This document shows, piece after piece, positions 21,868-33,100 of a stretch of 64,000 bases of DNA; position 1 is the stretch's first letter, and each line of letters opens with the position of its first letter. Source of the stretch: Misgurnus anguillicaudatus. Lineage: Eukaryota > Chordata > Actinopteri > Cypriniformes > Cobitidae. The DNA lies in assembly GCF_027580225.2 (NCBI RefSeq), contig NC_073348.2:26678501-26742500 (forward strand), read 5' to 3'. The notes below the pieces were generated by a model. It did no database searches. It was not told where the DNA came from and saw only the letters and a program-made list of their open reading frames with translations. The position numbers and the translations under genes are program-made.

Positions 21868-23504
21868 TCATATTCGTAAAAATGAACTGAACAGGTGGTA
21901 ATACTGTATAATAAGATCCAGAACTGCCCTTATACGTTTAGCTTCTGCCCTGTGTTTACTTTGATTTTCCCGCCATTGCTTTTGCCTCTTCTCAGCTGCA
22001 GCATCTGATAAATTCCTGATTGACGGGTGATCAGGATTTGCAGCCAAGGCAGCTTGCTTTCTTCTCTGGTTGCTGAAATACAGATTCCATGTAATTATTG
22101 ACATAAAATTAATGACATAGATCTATATAAAACGTGTTATTAATTAAAAATACTTTCTGTTTGGCAACATAAATGACATGTTATCAGGATTTGTATTATG
22201 GGCGGAGAATCCCCTCAGTGGCCTCTCTTAAAGGGATAGATCACCCAAAAATGAAAATTCTGTCATCATTTACTCACTCTCATGTTGTTTCAAACCCGCA
22301 TAAATGGAAGGAAGATATTTTGAGAAATGTTTGTAACCAAACCTTTTGTGGACCCCATACTATGATACTAAAAATAATACTATGGAAGTAAATGGGGTCC
22401 ACGAACGGTTTGGTTGCAGACATTACTCAAAATATCTTCCTTTGTGTTTATCAGAACAAAAAAATTCGTACAGGTTTTTACCAACACGAGAGTGAGCGAA
22501 TAATGACCAAACTTTCATTCTGGGTGAACTATCCCTTTAACTTGTGGTATAGGTAGGGTGGAGTCTCTATCTAAAAACAGCAGTAAACTATTATTCTGTA
22601 GGGCTAGGCTTGGACACAAATTTCATGATTTGATTCAATTTCAAATCAATTTGATATTGATTAACATCATCTGAAAACAGCATAGACTGAAAGATCGATT
22701 ATTGTGATTTACAAATCACTATTGTTTCTTCAAAATTAGAATTGATTAAAATCGAGAAATCTATCTTTTGAAACCCAGCCCTATTATTTTTACATTGCAC
22801 TCAATACCTTTCTCGTCTCCTTCCTAAAGGCATTGCCCGAGCTACTGGGTCTGCATTAACTTTCTGCCAGTGCCTAGAAACTTTTTGTTTGTGGGCATCT
22901 AAAAGAAATCAGTACCAAAACGACAAAAATGCATTAAAACATTAATATTGATAAAGTTTGATATTTTTTGTGCTAAACATCCCTCATTTATCTGAAATAG
23001 AAATAAAATGCTAAAAATGTTATCTAAACAGTGACACTCTCATTCAGTGTAATGGATGACACTGTGGTGTAACATACAATTTGCATTACACTGAATGACA
23101 AAACATTACCCTGAATGACGAAACTTTTACTTAAGCTAATATTAGTAGTTAACAACTAGATACCTATATCAAACAGTGAACTTGACCAGAAAGGTTTATC
23201 ATCATTATTCACAACATCTACTTATTTTTCAAAAAATCTAACAATAAAAGTGTTTTTTTTGCATTTCACTGAATGACAGTCGTTTTTGTAACTCAAGATA
23301 CCACACTATGAAAAGGTGAAATTATCAAATATTTAAGAGCAATAAACTTACCTTGCTGAATCACCACATGGTCTTCAGGGGCCCCTTTGATGATGTCACA
23401 GACTGCTTGATGAGTATTGTTTGTGCATTTAATTTCAAAATGGTTTCCTGATCCCGTTACACTGAATGACCTCTGACAAACTGCATATTCGGGACAAAAG
23501 TCCC
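21868..23504 (-). CDS. Small unrecognised gene, three phase-compatible exons
   Basis: Exons on the minus strand are about 23352-23504, 22808-22898 and 21868-22072. The junctions are caag|gtaag, ttttag|atgcc, gaaag|gtattg and atttcag|caacc, and phases agree (1 then 2). The joined frame has CTNNTHQAVCDIIKGAPED, then HKQKVSRHWQKVNADPVAR, then NQRRKQAALAANPDHPSIR and AAAEKRQKQWRENQSKHRAE, and it stops at 21868. It is strongly basic, with WR/RRR-rich segments like those of fish transposon-associated proteins made of repeated basic motifs with 'NADPVAR' or 'NPDHPSI' words. No start codon is visible upstream: the first exon's frame meets a TAA at about 23522, so a 5' exon is missing or upstream. The second intron holds a MITE. 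I do not know the function. Confidence 0.45.
22228..22540. mobile_element. Palindromic MITE (TTAAAGGGATA family)
   Basis: Ends ttaaagggatagatcaccc and gggtgaactatccctttaa. The two halves are near-perfect reverse complements around a centre near 22385. This is a very common cyprinid fold-back element with no coding capacity. Confidence 0.9.
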
Positions 23505-23519
23505 CTAGTTGTTTCAATA

Positions 23520-25330
23520 TTTAACGAAAAAAATAACACATATTCCTATTAATATAAAACAGCCAACACTTATGTGAACATGCCAAGGAACCAAATATTT
23601 TTTTTAACATGGTATTTTATACGTTTATTTAAAAATCTATTAGTAAAATCCTAGTCCGGACCATTACGCTGAATGACGATTTTACACTTTGGAGCATTAT
23701 TAAACTCATATTTGGTCATTGTATTTTCACAAAAGTTATTTGAAACATAAAAGTAGACATTTTACTTTCATTTTATAGGTGTTTTTTGTATGTAAAATCA
23801 CTTTTGTAAATTATATTTGATGCGGACACCAAAATGGTGACGTCTCGTCTTTGACCCATGTACGATTGTGGCCAAACCTGGTATTGCAATAACAAAACTT
23901 GTGGCTAAAACTGGTACTGCAATCACACAACTGGTGGCCAATACACAAAATGACAACATAAACATCAGTTGAGGGCTGCAACTTTTTAAATGACAATATC
24001 CTGGCCAGACCACTGATGTCAGTGATATAAGTAATTGAAATGAAAATGATTTCTTAATGTCTAGTGACATATCAGGGCCATTTTATGATTAATTGATATA
24101 CATTTCTTACATATTGTTCCTTTAACTAACATTGACCGAAAATTAATAGAAAACTCAAATATTTCAAAAAAGGGTGGATGGTTAGGTGCTCGTGATTAGG
24201 TTGTAATTATTTTAATTTATTCAAATTCAAATGTAATTGTTTTTAAGTACATACAGTTCTGATTGAAGTACACTTGTCATTTTAATTTAAAGCACTGACT
24301 GAATGAATAACTCTAATGTTATGTAAATGTACAGTAGCTGTTTAAAATCTCTCTCAGTGCATGCTTCTTTTTAATGAGCAATGTTTTGTTCACTGTTTGT
24401 TATTTTTTGTTTATAGTATTGCATGAGAGTCTTTATATCCCCAGGGTTAAAAAAATTCTAGTAGTGATCTGTTCCGACAGATTTTGGGTCAGCATATCTG
24501 TAAATGCAATCCTGCAATAAAAAGTGCTTTATAAGCACATATGTGTGATTTTAAGCATTATGTGTCTGTAAATTAAAATGTAAATATTTAATTAAAATAT
24601 GTAAAATGTTCCCCTTTTTTTAGTGTGCGTGCTCAAATGTTTGCAAGTTTGAAGTGGCTGTTTCAGGAGTGCGCATAAATGTTTTTAAAAAAGTGCGGTG
24701 CTTGGATGTAAATTTATGTGTGTGTGTATTCGGTCTCTGTTCTCTGTTTGAAAGATGAAAGAAAGAGAGAAATTAAAAAAGTTTGCAAAAAAGATCATTT
24801 TCCCAGAGGGGATTTTCATCTGCTTCGGGAACCTTTTAGTCCTTTACTTCACACTGTGCATTGCTGTTTAATTTTTTAAGTTAAAAAATAATTACTTGTT
24901 CCAATATTTACTTTCATTATGAACATTTGCAATGGTGGAATAGCTTTCTGGAAATGAAGTTGATATTGAACTCTAAAATCCTTTTGGCACTTTTCAGAAA
25001 TTACAAAATCTGTAACTCTTACGTATGAAACTTTTACAGTCTTGAGTCTATAAAAATGTATGTTTTAACAAATGGTTTGTGAAGTGCTTAGTAAAAAGTG
25101 AAGGTTGGATTTACTTTATTGTTGAATTTGAATTACTTCAATGGGTAACACTTAAAATATTTAATTTTCACTTTAAAGTGAAATATTTAAGGTGAGTAAA
25201 CTTTTTAAAATTACTTCAATTTGTAATACCGCAAATGTTTTTAGCTTTTCACACCTACATTTTTCACTTAAAGTTAGAAAATTTAAGATGAAAAAATATA
25301 ATTATATATAATATAATTATTCAACTTTCG
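23520..25330. other. No gene seen; small 36-bp tandem pair
   Basis: At 23869-23941 two copies of a 36-bp unit (gtggc(c/t)aaa.ctggtact/attgcaat) plus the start of a third. Elsewhere AT-rich. At 25090-25260 there are partial copies of a repeat with ttacttcaa words, also present at 37308-37388. Confidence 0.5.
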
Positions 25331-25334
25331 CTTT

Positions 25335-25700
25335 TTAAAGGTGCAGTGTGTAGATTTTCGCGCCGTCTAGTGGTTAGGATGCAAATTACAACAAACGGCT
25401 CAATCCACCGCTCACCCCCTCCCCTAGAGAAGCTACGGTAGTCGCCACAGGAAAAACATGTTGTCGTCTGAGACAACGTAGTGAAAAGACACGATCTTTA
25501 GAGCAGTTTGTCCGTTTAGAGCTACTGTAGAAACATGGCGCCGCAAAATGGCGACTTCCATGTAGAGGACCCGTGGTGTATGGAGATAAAACGGCTCATA
25601 CTAAAGTGATAAAAACATAATGGTTGATTATGTAAGGTCTTTATACACTCCTGCATTTCTATTAAGAGATCCTCCTAAAATGTACATACTGCACCTTTAA
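25335..25700. mobile_element. MITE with ~24-bp terminal inverted repeats
   Basis: Ends ttaaaggtgcagtgtgtaga and atgtacatactgcacctttaa. The interior is GC-richer than its flanks and not strongly palindromic. No coding capacity. Confidence 0.88.
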
Positions 25701-26056
25701 CCTTTAGACAATGTTGATAGACAAGAGGTTGACTGAGATGTTTTAGAGTTGTTTCTATTTTCTTTAAATTTAATTTTTTTATCATTGTTGTCAACTCTGT
25801 TACCAAAATACAACATACAACCCAAAACTGTATTAAATTACTACATGAAACTATCACTTAGTACAGGTTGGCTTTTCTGGGATTGTACAGTATGTTAGAT
25901 TGTATTTATTGATAAGATTATTATTCACTTTTTATTTTCTTATTTGTTTATATACTAGTCAACATTTGAGGTGGATAAAAAACGTTAATCAAAGTTGTCC
26001 TAAGACAAGAACGGATATTGGGTATTGGTTTTATGAAAGGTTTTGATCCACTTCAA

Positions 26057-26369
26057 TGTCACGACTGGTAACAGGAGTGAGGACGCAAGTGCTGGGTTCA
26101 CCATAAAAGGATAACATTTAATATAAATAACATAGCAAACAAAACACGGGAATCAAAATAACAACAGGTAGGTAAAACACAGGAACAGATGAACAGGGTA
26201 CAAACGTGGTAGCAAAGACAATGATCCGGCAGGGAGTATGGCAGAGACAAGGGTATAAATACACAAAGACTAATGACACACAGGTGGAATGAATGATGTG
26301 ATAATTAACAAGTGTCCAGGTGATGACAATATAGAACAGACACAAAACATGACACGGATTACCGTGACA
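26057..26369 (-). repeat. 3' LTR of the small LTR element
   Basis: Identical to 26947-27259. The polypurine tract lies immediately to its right, at 26370-26385. Confidence 0.93.
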
Positions 26370-26946
26370 TAACCCCTCCCTCTACGAGTGGCTACCAGAC
26401 ACTCACATAACCACAAAACAAAAACAATGTCTGGTAGCGAGAGTCCAAGGGAGGGGTGGAGGGCTTGGGAACCCTGGCGATGCCGGCAGCCGCCGGGACG
26501 AAACCAACAGGACGGTGGGCCGGACTGCGCCAGGAGAACCGGAGCGATCGCTCCGAGAACCGAGGCAGACGAATTACCCCCCTCCTGGGAATCGCCGACG
26601 ATCCGATGCCCCCCGGAAGTCATCTCCCGTCCCCTCGCGGAAATGGGGACCCTCACTTCGGTAGCCACCCGGGGAAATGATCGGGCGTGGTCCGTTCCGG
26701 ATCCCCCTACGAGCGGGACGGTGGTCCTCCGAGGGACCGTCGACGACGACGACTCAACCGTTGGGGGACCGCCTGGGCCGATCCTCCTCCCGCAGGACCG
26801 CAGGAGCGAGCGATCGCTCACGGTGGTCCCCAAGAGACATCGGGGCTGGTGGAGAATGAACCCCGATGTCACTACTCCCCCTCTACGAAACTCCTGGGGG
26901 AGCCGCCCTCCGTGAACCCGCTGCGTCCAGTCTGGCCGGATCATTC

Positions 26947-27259
26947 TGTCACGACTGGTAACAGGAGTGAGGACGCAAGTGCTGGGTTCACCATAAAAGG
27001 ATAACATTTAATATAAATAACATAGCAAACAAAACACGGGAATCAAAATAACAACAGGTAGGTAAAACACAGGAACAGATGAACAGGGTACAAACGTGGT
27101 AGCAAAGACAATGATCCGGCAGGGAGTATGGCAGAGACAAGGGTATAAATACACAAAGACTAATGACACACAGGTGGAATGAATGATGTGATAATTAACA
27201 AGTGTCCAGGTGATGACAATATAGAACAGACACAAAACATGACACGGATTACCGTGACA
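26947..27259 (-). repeat. 5' LTR of the small LTR element
   Basis: Followed on the minus strand by gaatgatccggccagac, the position of a primer-binding site; I cannot name the tRNA. Confidence 0.9.
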
Positions 27260-27293
27260 TTCAAATGTTGCAACCCAGTATTACAAAGTTACA

Positions 27294-27772
27294 TACCTAT
27301 AGTTACGTAAATTTGTGAGTCTTTTCTGTGACACTGACACGTTTTTCCGCCTTTTTGCATGAACATGTCACGTATTTCGGTTTACGTGTCACTGTCACGT
27401 ATTTGTTACTCAACTGTTTTGTTTTGTCATTTTCTTAACATTGTCGCTGCGGTTTAGGGTTAGATTTACATAAAATTACATCCTTACCCAAACCCAACTC
27501 TAACCCTAATGCCAGTCGACATTTGTTTAAAAATCATAAAATATAAAAAATAAATCATGAAAAAAGGTATAAACCAATACTTAAAGTGATATGCTAACAC
27601 AAACACCAAAACTAACCCTAAACCGAAGCGTCAATGGTTTGAAAATAGGACAAAACAGTTGAGTAACAAATACGTGACAATGACAAATAAACAGAAATAC
27701 GTGACATGTTCACACAAAAAGGAGGAAAAGCATGTCAGTGTCAAAGAAAAAACAAATTTACGACTATAGGTA
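27294..27772. mobile_element. Fold-back MITE with ~130-bp inverted repeats and telomere-like core
   Basis: Ends tacctatagt.. and ..actataggta. The arms share tgacactgacac, gaacatgtcacgtatttc and tacgtatttgttactcaac-like words in inverted order. The core has tagggttag and taaccctaa. It starts only 30 bp from the LTR element. Confidence 0.85.
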
Positions 27773-27949
27773 CATCATTTCGTGATACAGGGTTGAATGT
27801 TGACGTTTAGTGTAGTTTTCTCCTACAAATATAATAATATTATTATTTTGGTTCTTGCGTGTTTTTTGTTTTACTTATAACAACAATGAATAGTTAAGCT
27901 TGATGAATATTTGATGCTAACATATTTTTATAATCAAGCAAAATGTGGA

Positions 27950-28445
27950 AAACCCAGACAACTCCTGGCAAATTTAGATTTGCTCTGCAAATAGTCTGGC
28001 AAAGAGGCCATTCAAGCCTATTTCTAATGCCAAGAAATCGAGGCACCAATCAGAAACGTTAGGGCGTGCTTTACACGATAACGACAGCGCAGCGACGGTG
28101 AAGCAGATTTTGTACATTACAAAGATGGATGCCACCGTGGAACATCACTCGTTCGAATCATCTATCACATCTGTTTTAAGCGATTTAAACTTTTCCTTTC
28201 GTTAAAACCCGAGCAAAGAACAACACTCGAAGTCTTCACATCTAAAAAAAGATGTTATCACTGTCTTACCGACTGGATCCGGCAAAAGTCTGATATAGCT
28301 CTCCATACGTCATCTCCTTCATCGCTGTGATTGGTTTTAGGTCTACCCAATTGGACACAGAAGCATTTGAGAGACGTCCGTTGGTGATGCCCCTTTGCAA
28401 ATGATTTGTCTATAAAGCTTTGCCAGTTTTAACCAGGCTAGCAAA
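27950..28445 (+). mobile_element. Internally deleted DNA transposon carrying a helicase start
   Basis: Subterminal tctggcaaag and tttgcaaa words appear in inverted order at the two ends (27970-28015 and 28393-28430). Between them is the beginning of a RecQ-like helicase frame. This matches a non-autonomous derivative of a helicase-encoding DNA transposon. Exact ends are uncertain by about 20 bp. Confidence 0.55.
28125..28296 (+). pseudogene. 5' fragment of a RecQ-like SF2 helicase
   Basis: A frame from ATG 28125 reads MDATVEHHSFESSITS and DLNFSFR, then after a one-base shift KPEQRTTLEVF, then after a second shift DVITVLPTGSGKSLI. The last contains the Walker A loop GSGKS, and the preceding KPEQ is the RecQ Q-motif context. 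Two frameshifts and a stop right after the Walker A show a dead copy. The rest of the helicase (Walker B, motifs III-VI) has been deleted. RecQ-like genes are amplified in fish genomes as mobile-element passengers. Confidence 0.65.
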
Positions 28446-28521
28446 ACGTTACATTATACATTATTATTAGATAATATTTTTTATAGCATATATAAAGGCA
28501 GATTCCCACACAGGGTTAAGA

Positions 28522-29436
28522 TTAAAGGAATATTCCACTTTCTTAAAAGAAAAATCCACACAATTCACTCACCACCATGTCATCCAAAATGTTGATGTCT
28601 TTCTTTGTTCAGTCCAGAAGAAATTATGTTTTTTGAGGAAAACATTGCAGGATTTTTCTCATTTTAATGGACTTTAATAGCCACCAACAATCAATACTTA
28701 ACTCAACACTTAACAGTTTTCTTCAACGGAGCCTCAAAGGACCACAAACAATCCCAAACGAGGCACAAGGGTCTTATCTAGATTGTCATTTTTGACAATA
28801 AAAGTAACAAATATACACTTTTAAAGCACAACTTCTCATTTAGATCCGGTCGTCATGCGCTAGCGTGACTCGACGCAATACCTCATCACGTCAAGAGGTC
28901 ACAGAGGACGAACGCGAAACTCCGCCCCAGTGTTTACAAGTGTTGAGAAAGAGGACCGTTCCGACGTTGTTGTATGTCAACTGATACTAATTAATGTCTA
29001 TGTGGCAGTTTATTGTTTACAATGGTCCGCAAATGTGCGTTTTATATATGTAACACGTGACCTCCCTACGTCACTACGCATTTACGTTAGGTCGTGCTGG
29101 ACCTGACCTAAACGAAAAGTTGTGCTTTAAAAGTGTATATTTGTTATTTTTATTGTCAAAAATGACAACCGTTTTGCTAGATAAGACCCTTATGCCCTGT
29201 TTGGGATTGTTTATAGTCCTTTGAAACTCCTTTGAAAAAAACTGTTATGTGTTGAGTTAAGTATTAATTGTTGGTGTCTATTAAAGTCCATTAAAATGAG
29301 AAAAGTCCTGCAATGTTTTCCTCAAAAAACATAATTTCTTCTCGACTGAACAAAGAAAGACATCAACATTTTGGATGACATTGTGGTGAGTAAATTAACT
29401 GGATTTTTCTTTTAAGAAAATGGAATATTCCTTTAA
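28522..29436. mobile_element. Large fold-back element, copy 1
   Basis: Inverted arms of about 330 bp begin ttaaaggaatattccac. The 250-bp centre is CpG-richer, with cacgtgacctccctacgtca and a tatatatgt box. The second copy at 34941-35845 has this centre in the opposite orientation. Confidence 0.92.
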
Positions 29437-31041
29437 GCTGTGATTAGGCCTTAGTTACAGTATATTTGGGCATTTTAATTGTTTTTACAAATATACTTTA
29501 CAACATCTTCAAAAAAACAATAAAAGATATGTCAGGACAAGTTGTTGCGCTTAAGTTGTATGCTTGCGTCCGGTCTGGAAAACCACCCGATTATGTTTTT
29601 TTTATTTTGTGGTTCTGATGCTGATAATGCTGATTTGGTCATGGTAAACATCAGCTATATTCTGTAAGATTTATAGTGTTTGTAGATTTACTATAAAAGA
29701 GACGCATTATGTCTCCACTCGTGGAGCTTTGGTGTACCGCAAGGCTGCTGTCAGGCCCTGTGATTTAAACTCAAAATCTGTCAGCACAGATATGGCGCTG
29801 TGTTTACCAGTTGGTTGACAATCAAATCCTTATTGTCAAACCTCTGACTGTGAGATTTTAAATGCATACAGCAAATTGATTACAAGATCACTCGCAGCCC
29901 AGCCAAGTATTTGTGTTTTCATCCATCTCGGTCCACACCATCTGCTGGGATTTCAGCCACACATCTTTCATAATTCCTCCTGCACATGTGGCTGTAAGAA
30001 GTAAGCTCATCCCAGTCTCTCTTTGTAATCGCCTCTCAGCCCATTCATACACCAGAGATGTTGAGCAGTCGCCAAAAAACATGCATTTCATTATCATTTA
30101 TTTATTTATCTTTTATTGAGGTCAATGGAGAAACACGTTCTCACACACAGTCTCATTGCATGGTACGTCTCATACAGTATGTTGGGCAGATTAAACTGCA
30201 CGCTGTCAAATCAAGTGAAAACAAGCAAAGATATCAATAATACATTCAAATCAGGTCCTGGTAATGTCAAACACTAATACTTTCCCTTTGGCAGTAACCT
30301 TTATCTTAATCTAAATGTCTGCTGCACTTTGCTCACAGAACATTTGTTGAAGAAAATTATGATTTTGGTTCCGGGCTTAGTTCATTTTTTTTCTTGGGAA
30401 AGCAATATAGCCCAAAGTCATGAAATGTCATGAATGACATTTGATGTGGACAATCACCCATTCACTTTAAAAGATCCACATTTTCCTCAACAGAATCCAC
30501 ACAATGTAATTATTTTTTTTAATTTGTGCTTAATCTTGCTCACCTACTTTTTGTTTTTCAGAAATGCATTTGGTCCAACATACGTACCATATACACAACA
30601 AACACAACCCGTCATGTATTTTGCACCTGTTACAGTATGTTTGGCACTAGAAATATTCACATGTTTGTTTAAGATGGAGTGTAAGGCAGGATTTCTGAAT
30701 TGGCAATGGTTAACATACAGTATGTGAAGCATACTGTTTAATACAACATACATATACACAACAGACTTCCATAAAATGTACAAAAACGTTCCTCGATAAA
30801 TACAAGCCACCAATCAGAAAATGATTCACATCTATTGATTTGAAAGTTACTTCATTTAATTTTCAATACAGTTGTTGAGATAAATTTTTGGTCAATAAAT
30901 CAGAAATAAAGCAAACACCCTGAGTCATGATGTCATAGAAGTAAAAAGGTCAAGTGTCAAGTTTAAAGCTTTACGCATTAATAATTCCCAGTATTTTCCA
31001 TTATTCCTCTTTAAATGAGTAAACAGTGATTGTCTCAATAG
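29437..31041. other. 3' flank of mtnr1b; no gene seen
   Basis: Mostly unique AT-rich sequence. It should include the mtnr1b 3' UTR (minus strand), but no close AATAAA is visible just after the stop. Confidence 0.4.
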
Positions 31042-31889
31042 TCATTCATTGTTATTAATGGCAGGTGAAGGTTTGCTCCTTATCCCATCAGTGACTGCCC
31101 TTGAGGTTTCAGTCCCAAACCGTCTGGGAATCCACACCGACGTCACAATTCGCTTGTACTCTTTACGAAAGTTCCTGTTTAGGAGTCCGTAAATGATGGC
31201 ATTGAGGCAACTGTTGAAATAGGCCATGAAGTAGCTTACCACAAAAAGCCACTCTGGGATATGTGGAGCCATGGCTTCTGGGTCAATGGCCACCACGAGC
31301 CCAATCATATTCAGCGGAGCCCAACATATAGCGAATAAAACGAACACGACGAACATGGTGACAAAGTTGCGTAAGTCACTCGGCCTCAATCTTGAGCGTT
31401 CCTCGCTCTTCACTTTCCGCCTCACTTGTATCACCAACACGAAAATCCTCAGGTAACAGAACGTAACCACGGCGATGGGCACCAGGAAGTGAACGACCAC
31501 CACGACCACAGTGTAGGAACTGCTGACGGTCTGGGTGAAAGTACAGGAGTAAACCCGTGGATCGTAACTCAACGAACCCACGAAGAAGTTGGGAAGGATG
31601 GCCAAAACGGTGAGGGTCCAGATGAGGGCCACCAGCAGCAACGTGTTACGGTAGCTGTAGAGACGACCGTAGACAAAACTGTGACAGATGTAGCAGTAGC
31701 GGTTGATGGCGATGCCGGTGATGTTGAAAACGGAGCCGATCACGCTCAGACCCATCAGGAAGCCGCTCACCTTGCACTGCGTGTCTCCCAGAGACCAGCC
31801 GTCATGGAAGATGGCATACAACACCAGCGGGTAGGGATAGAAAGCTACCACTAGGTCAGCGAAAGCCAAACTGACGACAAATACATTGC
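31042..31889 (-). CDS. mtnr1b: Melatonin receptor type 1B-like, exon 2 (TM2 to C-terminus)
   Basis: Encodes residues 66-347 of a 347-residue class A G-protein-coupled receptor for melatonin at the plasma membrane (Gi coupled, lowering cAMP). Visible are D77 of TM2 ([15 protein letters not shown]), C104 and C181 for the extracellular disulfide, the melatonin-receptor NRY motif at 128-130 instead of DRY, CYICHS at 131-136, H199 in TM5, W255 in CWAPLN, and NAIIY at 295-299 instead of NPxxY. N166 and Q185 correspond to the ligand-contacting Asn and Gln known from receptor structures. [13 protein letters not shown] and the short tail favour MT2 (1B) over MT1. The acceptor ttttatcacag|gc gives phase 1, completing Gly66. 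The 281 complete codons in this exon have no breaks. F215 replaces a Trp usual after YLRI. The ba or bb paralogue cannot be decided from this sequence. Confidence 0.96.
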
Positions 31890-31950
31890 CTGTGATAAAA
31901 GACAAAAGGGAGAGATTATTAATTATTAATGACTTAATGCATGGATCTTT

Positions 31951-32541
31951 GAAGAAAAACACCACCTTATGTTCTTACCTCAACTTGATGAATTAATACA
32001 TACTTATCTTTATTTAATGCATGCACTTAATCTTTGTACAGCGTGTCGTGAATGTGTTAGCATTTAGCCTAGCCCCATTCATTCCTTAGGATCCAAACTG
32101 GGGTGAATTTAATAGCCACCAAACACTTCCATGTTTTCCCTATATAAAGACTGTTACATGAGTAGTTACACGAGTAAGTATGGTGGCACAAAACAAAACG
32201 TGGCGATTTTTTAAGTGGATAAAAAATGAGAACTATATTGTATGGTGGAAGAGCGCTTAGTTTGCAGCACTTCGACCTTGGGCACAGTAATATTGTAATA
32301 AAGTAATAACAAGGTTGAAGTGCTGCAAATTAAGTGCTCTTCCGCCATGTTTGGTGGCTTCTAAATTCATCCCTGTTTGGATCCTAAGGAATGAATGGGG
32401 CTAGGCTAAATGCTAACACATTCACAATGCGCTGTACAAAGATTAAGTCCACAAATTGAATAAAGATAGGTATGTATTCATTCTTTTAAGTTGAGGTAAG
32501 AATATAATAAAATATTGAAAAACGGTGGTGTTTTCCTTTAA
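31951..32541. mobile_element. Fold-back MITE next to the mtnr1b exon-2 acceptor
   Basis: Inverted arms share cattccttaggatccaaac, ccaccaaacacttccatg-like words and the aaaacaccac terminus. The left end starts 61 bases from the exon boundary, and the pyrimidine tract remains between. Same family as 41771-42235. Confidence 0.88.
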
Positions 32542-32689
32542 GTGCAGATAGTACTGCTGTTCTGTTTATGGGTCAAAAATGGTTTGGCAAGATGAGAAAT
32601 TCAAAAATCTTTTTAAAAACATGTTTTAAAAGCACGCATCAGGTTTCTTTCAATTCACATAGTGTATTTATGTTAATTTTATGCAATAA

Positions 32690-33100
32690 AAATGACATTT
32701 GCACCATTTTTATGAAAGTTAAGACTGAATGGACCTGAAAATGTCAAATGGTGTAACCGCCAATTGCGCCAAAGAATGAGAAATATTCAATATTTTATCC
32801 ACCTTGATGGCATGTAACCATAATCATAATCCAAAAAAATTAAATAACATTTTATGAATTATTTCTAAATGTAAATTTTAATGCGTTTTTGCAATATTTG
32901 TCCTGACATATGCTGAAAACAGCTCCTTTTTTAAATACATTTTTACATCATTTGTCAAAGATTATGTAAAAAAAATCATATACTAAACTGATGATATTTT
33001 ATTCCACATTTTTTAGGAATATATTTGGTGTAAAATACTAGTTACACCAATTGAAACAGACCGGTTACACCACATTGACATTTTTGCAATTATCCCCCAA
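32690..33100. repeat. Region with several GTTACACC words
   Basis: gttacaccaattga at about 33045, gttacaccacattgac at 33064 and tggtgtaaccgccaattg at 32749. The style resembles the motif cluster at 21.4-23.7 kb, though the following bases differ. Confidence 0.4.

Larger units (their letters stand above)
21371..23677. repeat. Nine dispersed copies of a TTACACTGAATGAC-like motif
   Basis: Copies (exact or with one or two changes) lie at 21371 (minus), 21698, 21721, 23040 (minus), 23085, 23104, 23263, 23456 and 23663. Spacing is irregular, so this is not a tandem satellite. Seven of nine read on the plus strand. They lie in introns, flanks and one coding exon of the gene at 21868-23504. Confidence 0.85.
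26057..27259 (-). mobile_element. Complete small non-autonomous LTR element (TRIM-like), very young
   Basis: Two 313-bp direct repeats, identical base for base by eye, flank 577 bp of GC-rich interior. Termini are TGTCACG...CGTGACA. A perfect 5-bp target duplication ttcaa sits at 26052-26056 and 27260-27264. Read on the minus strand the LTR has a TATTTATACCC TATA-like box and an ATTAAA poly(A) signal. The interior ends in a purine tract (gagggaggggtta) next to the left LTR, so the element runs right to left. The interior keeps no recognisable gag or pol. A 245-codon minus-strand open frame runs through it but looks like a GC-rich by-product. Mobilisation must depend on enzymes of a related Gypsy-type element. 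Confidence 0.93.

Noticed and set aside
26270..27007. 245-codon minus-strand ORF in the small LTR element
   Set aside because: Starts inside the LTR, runs through GC-rich sequence and shows no gag, protease or polymerase motif.
31426..31854. 142-codon plus-strand ORF opposite mtnr1b exon 2
   Set aside because: Antisense shadow of a well-supported receptor exon.
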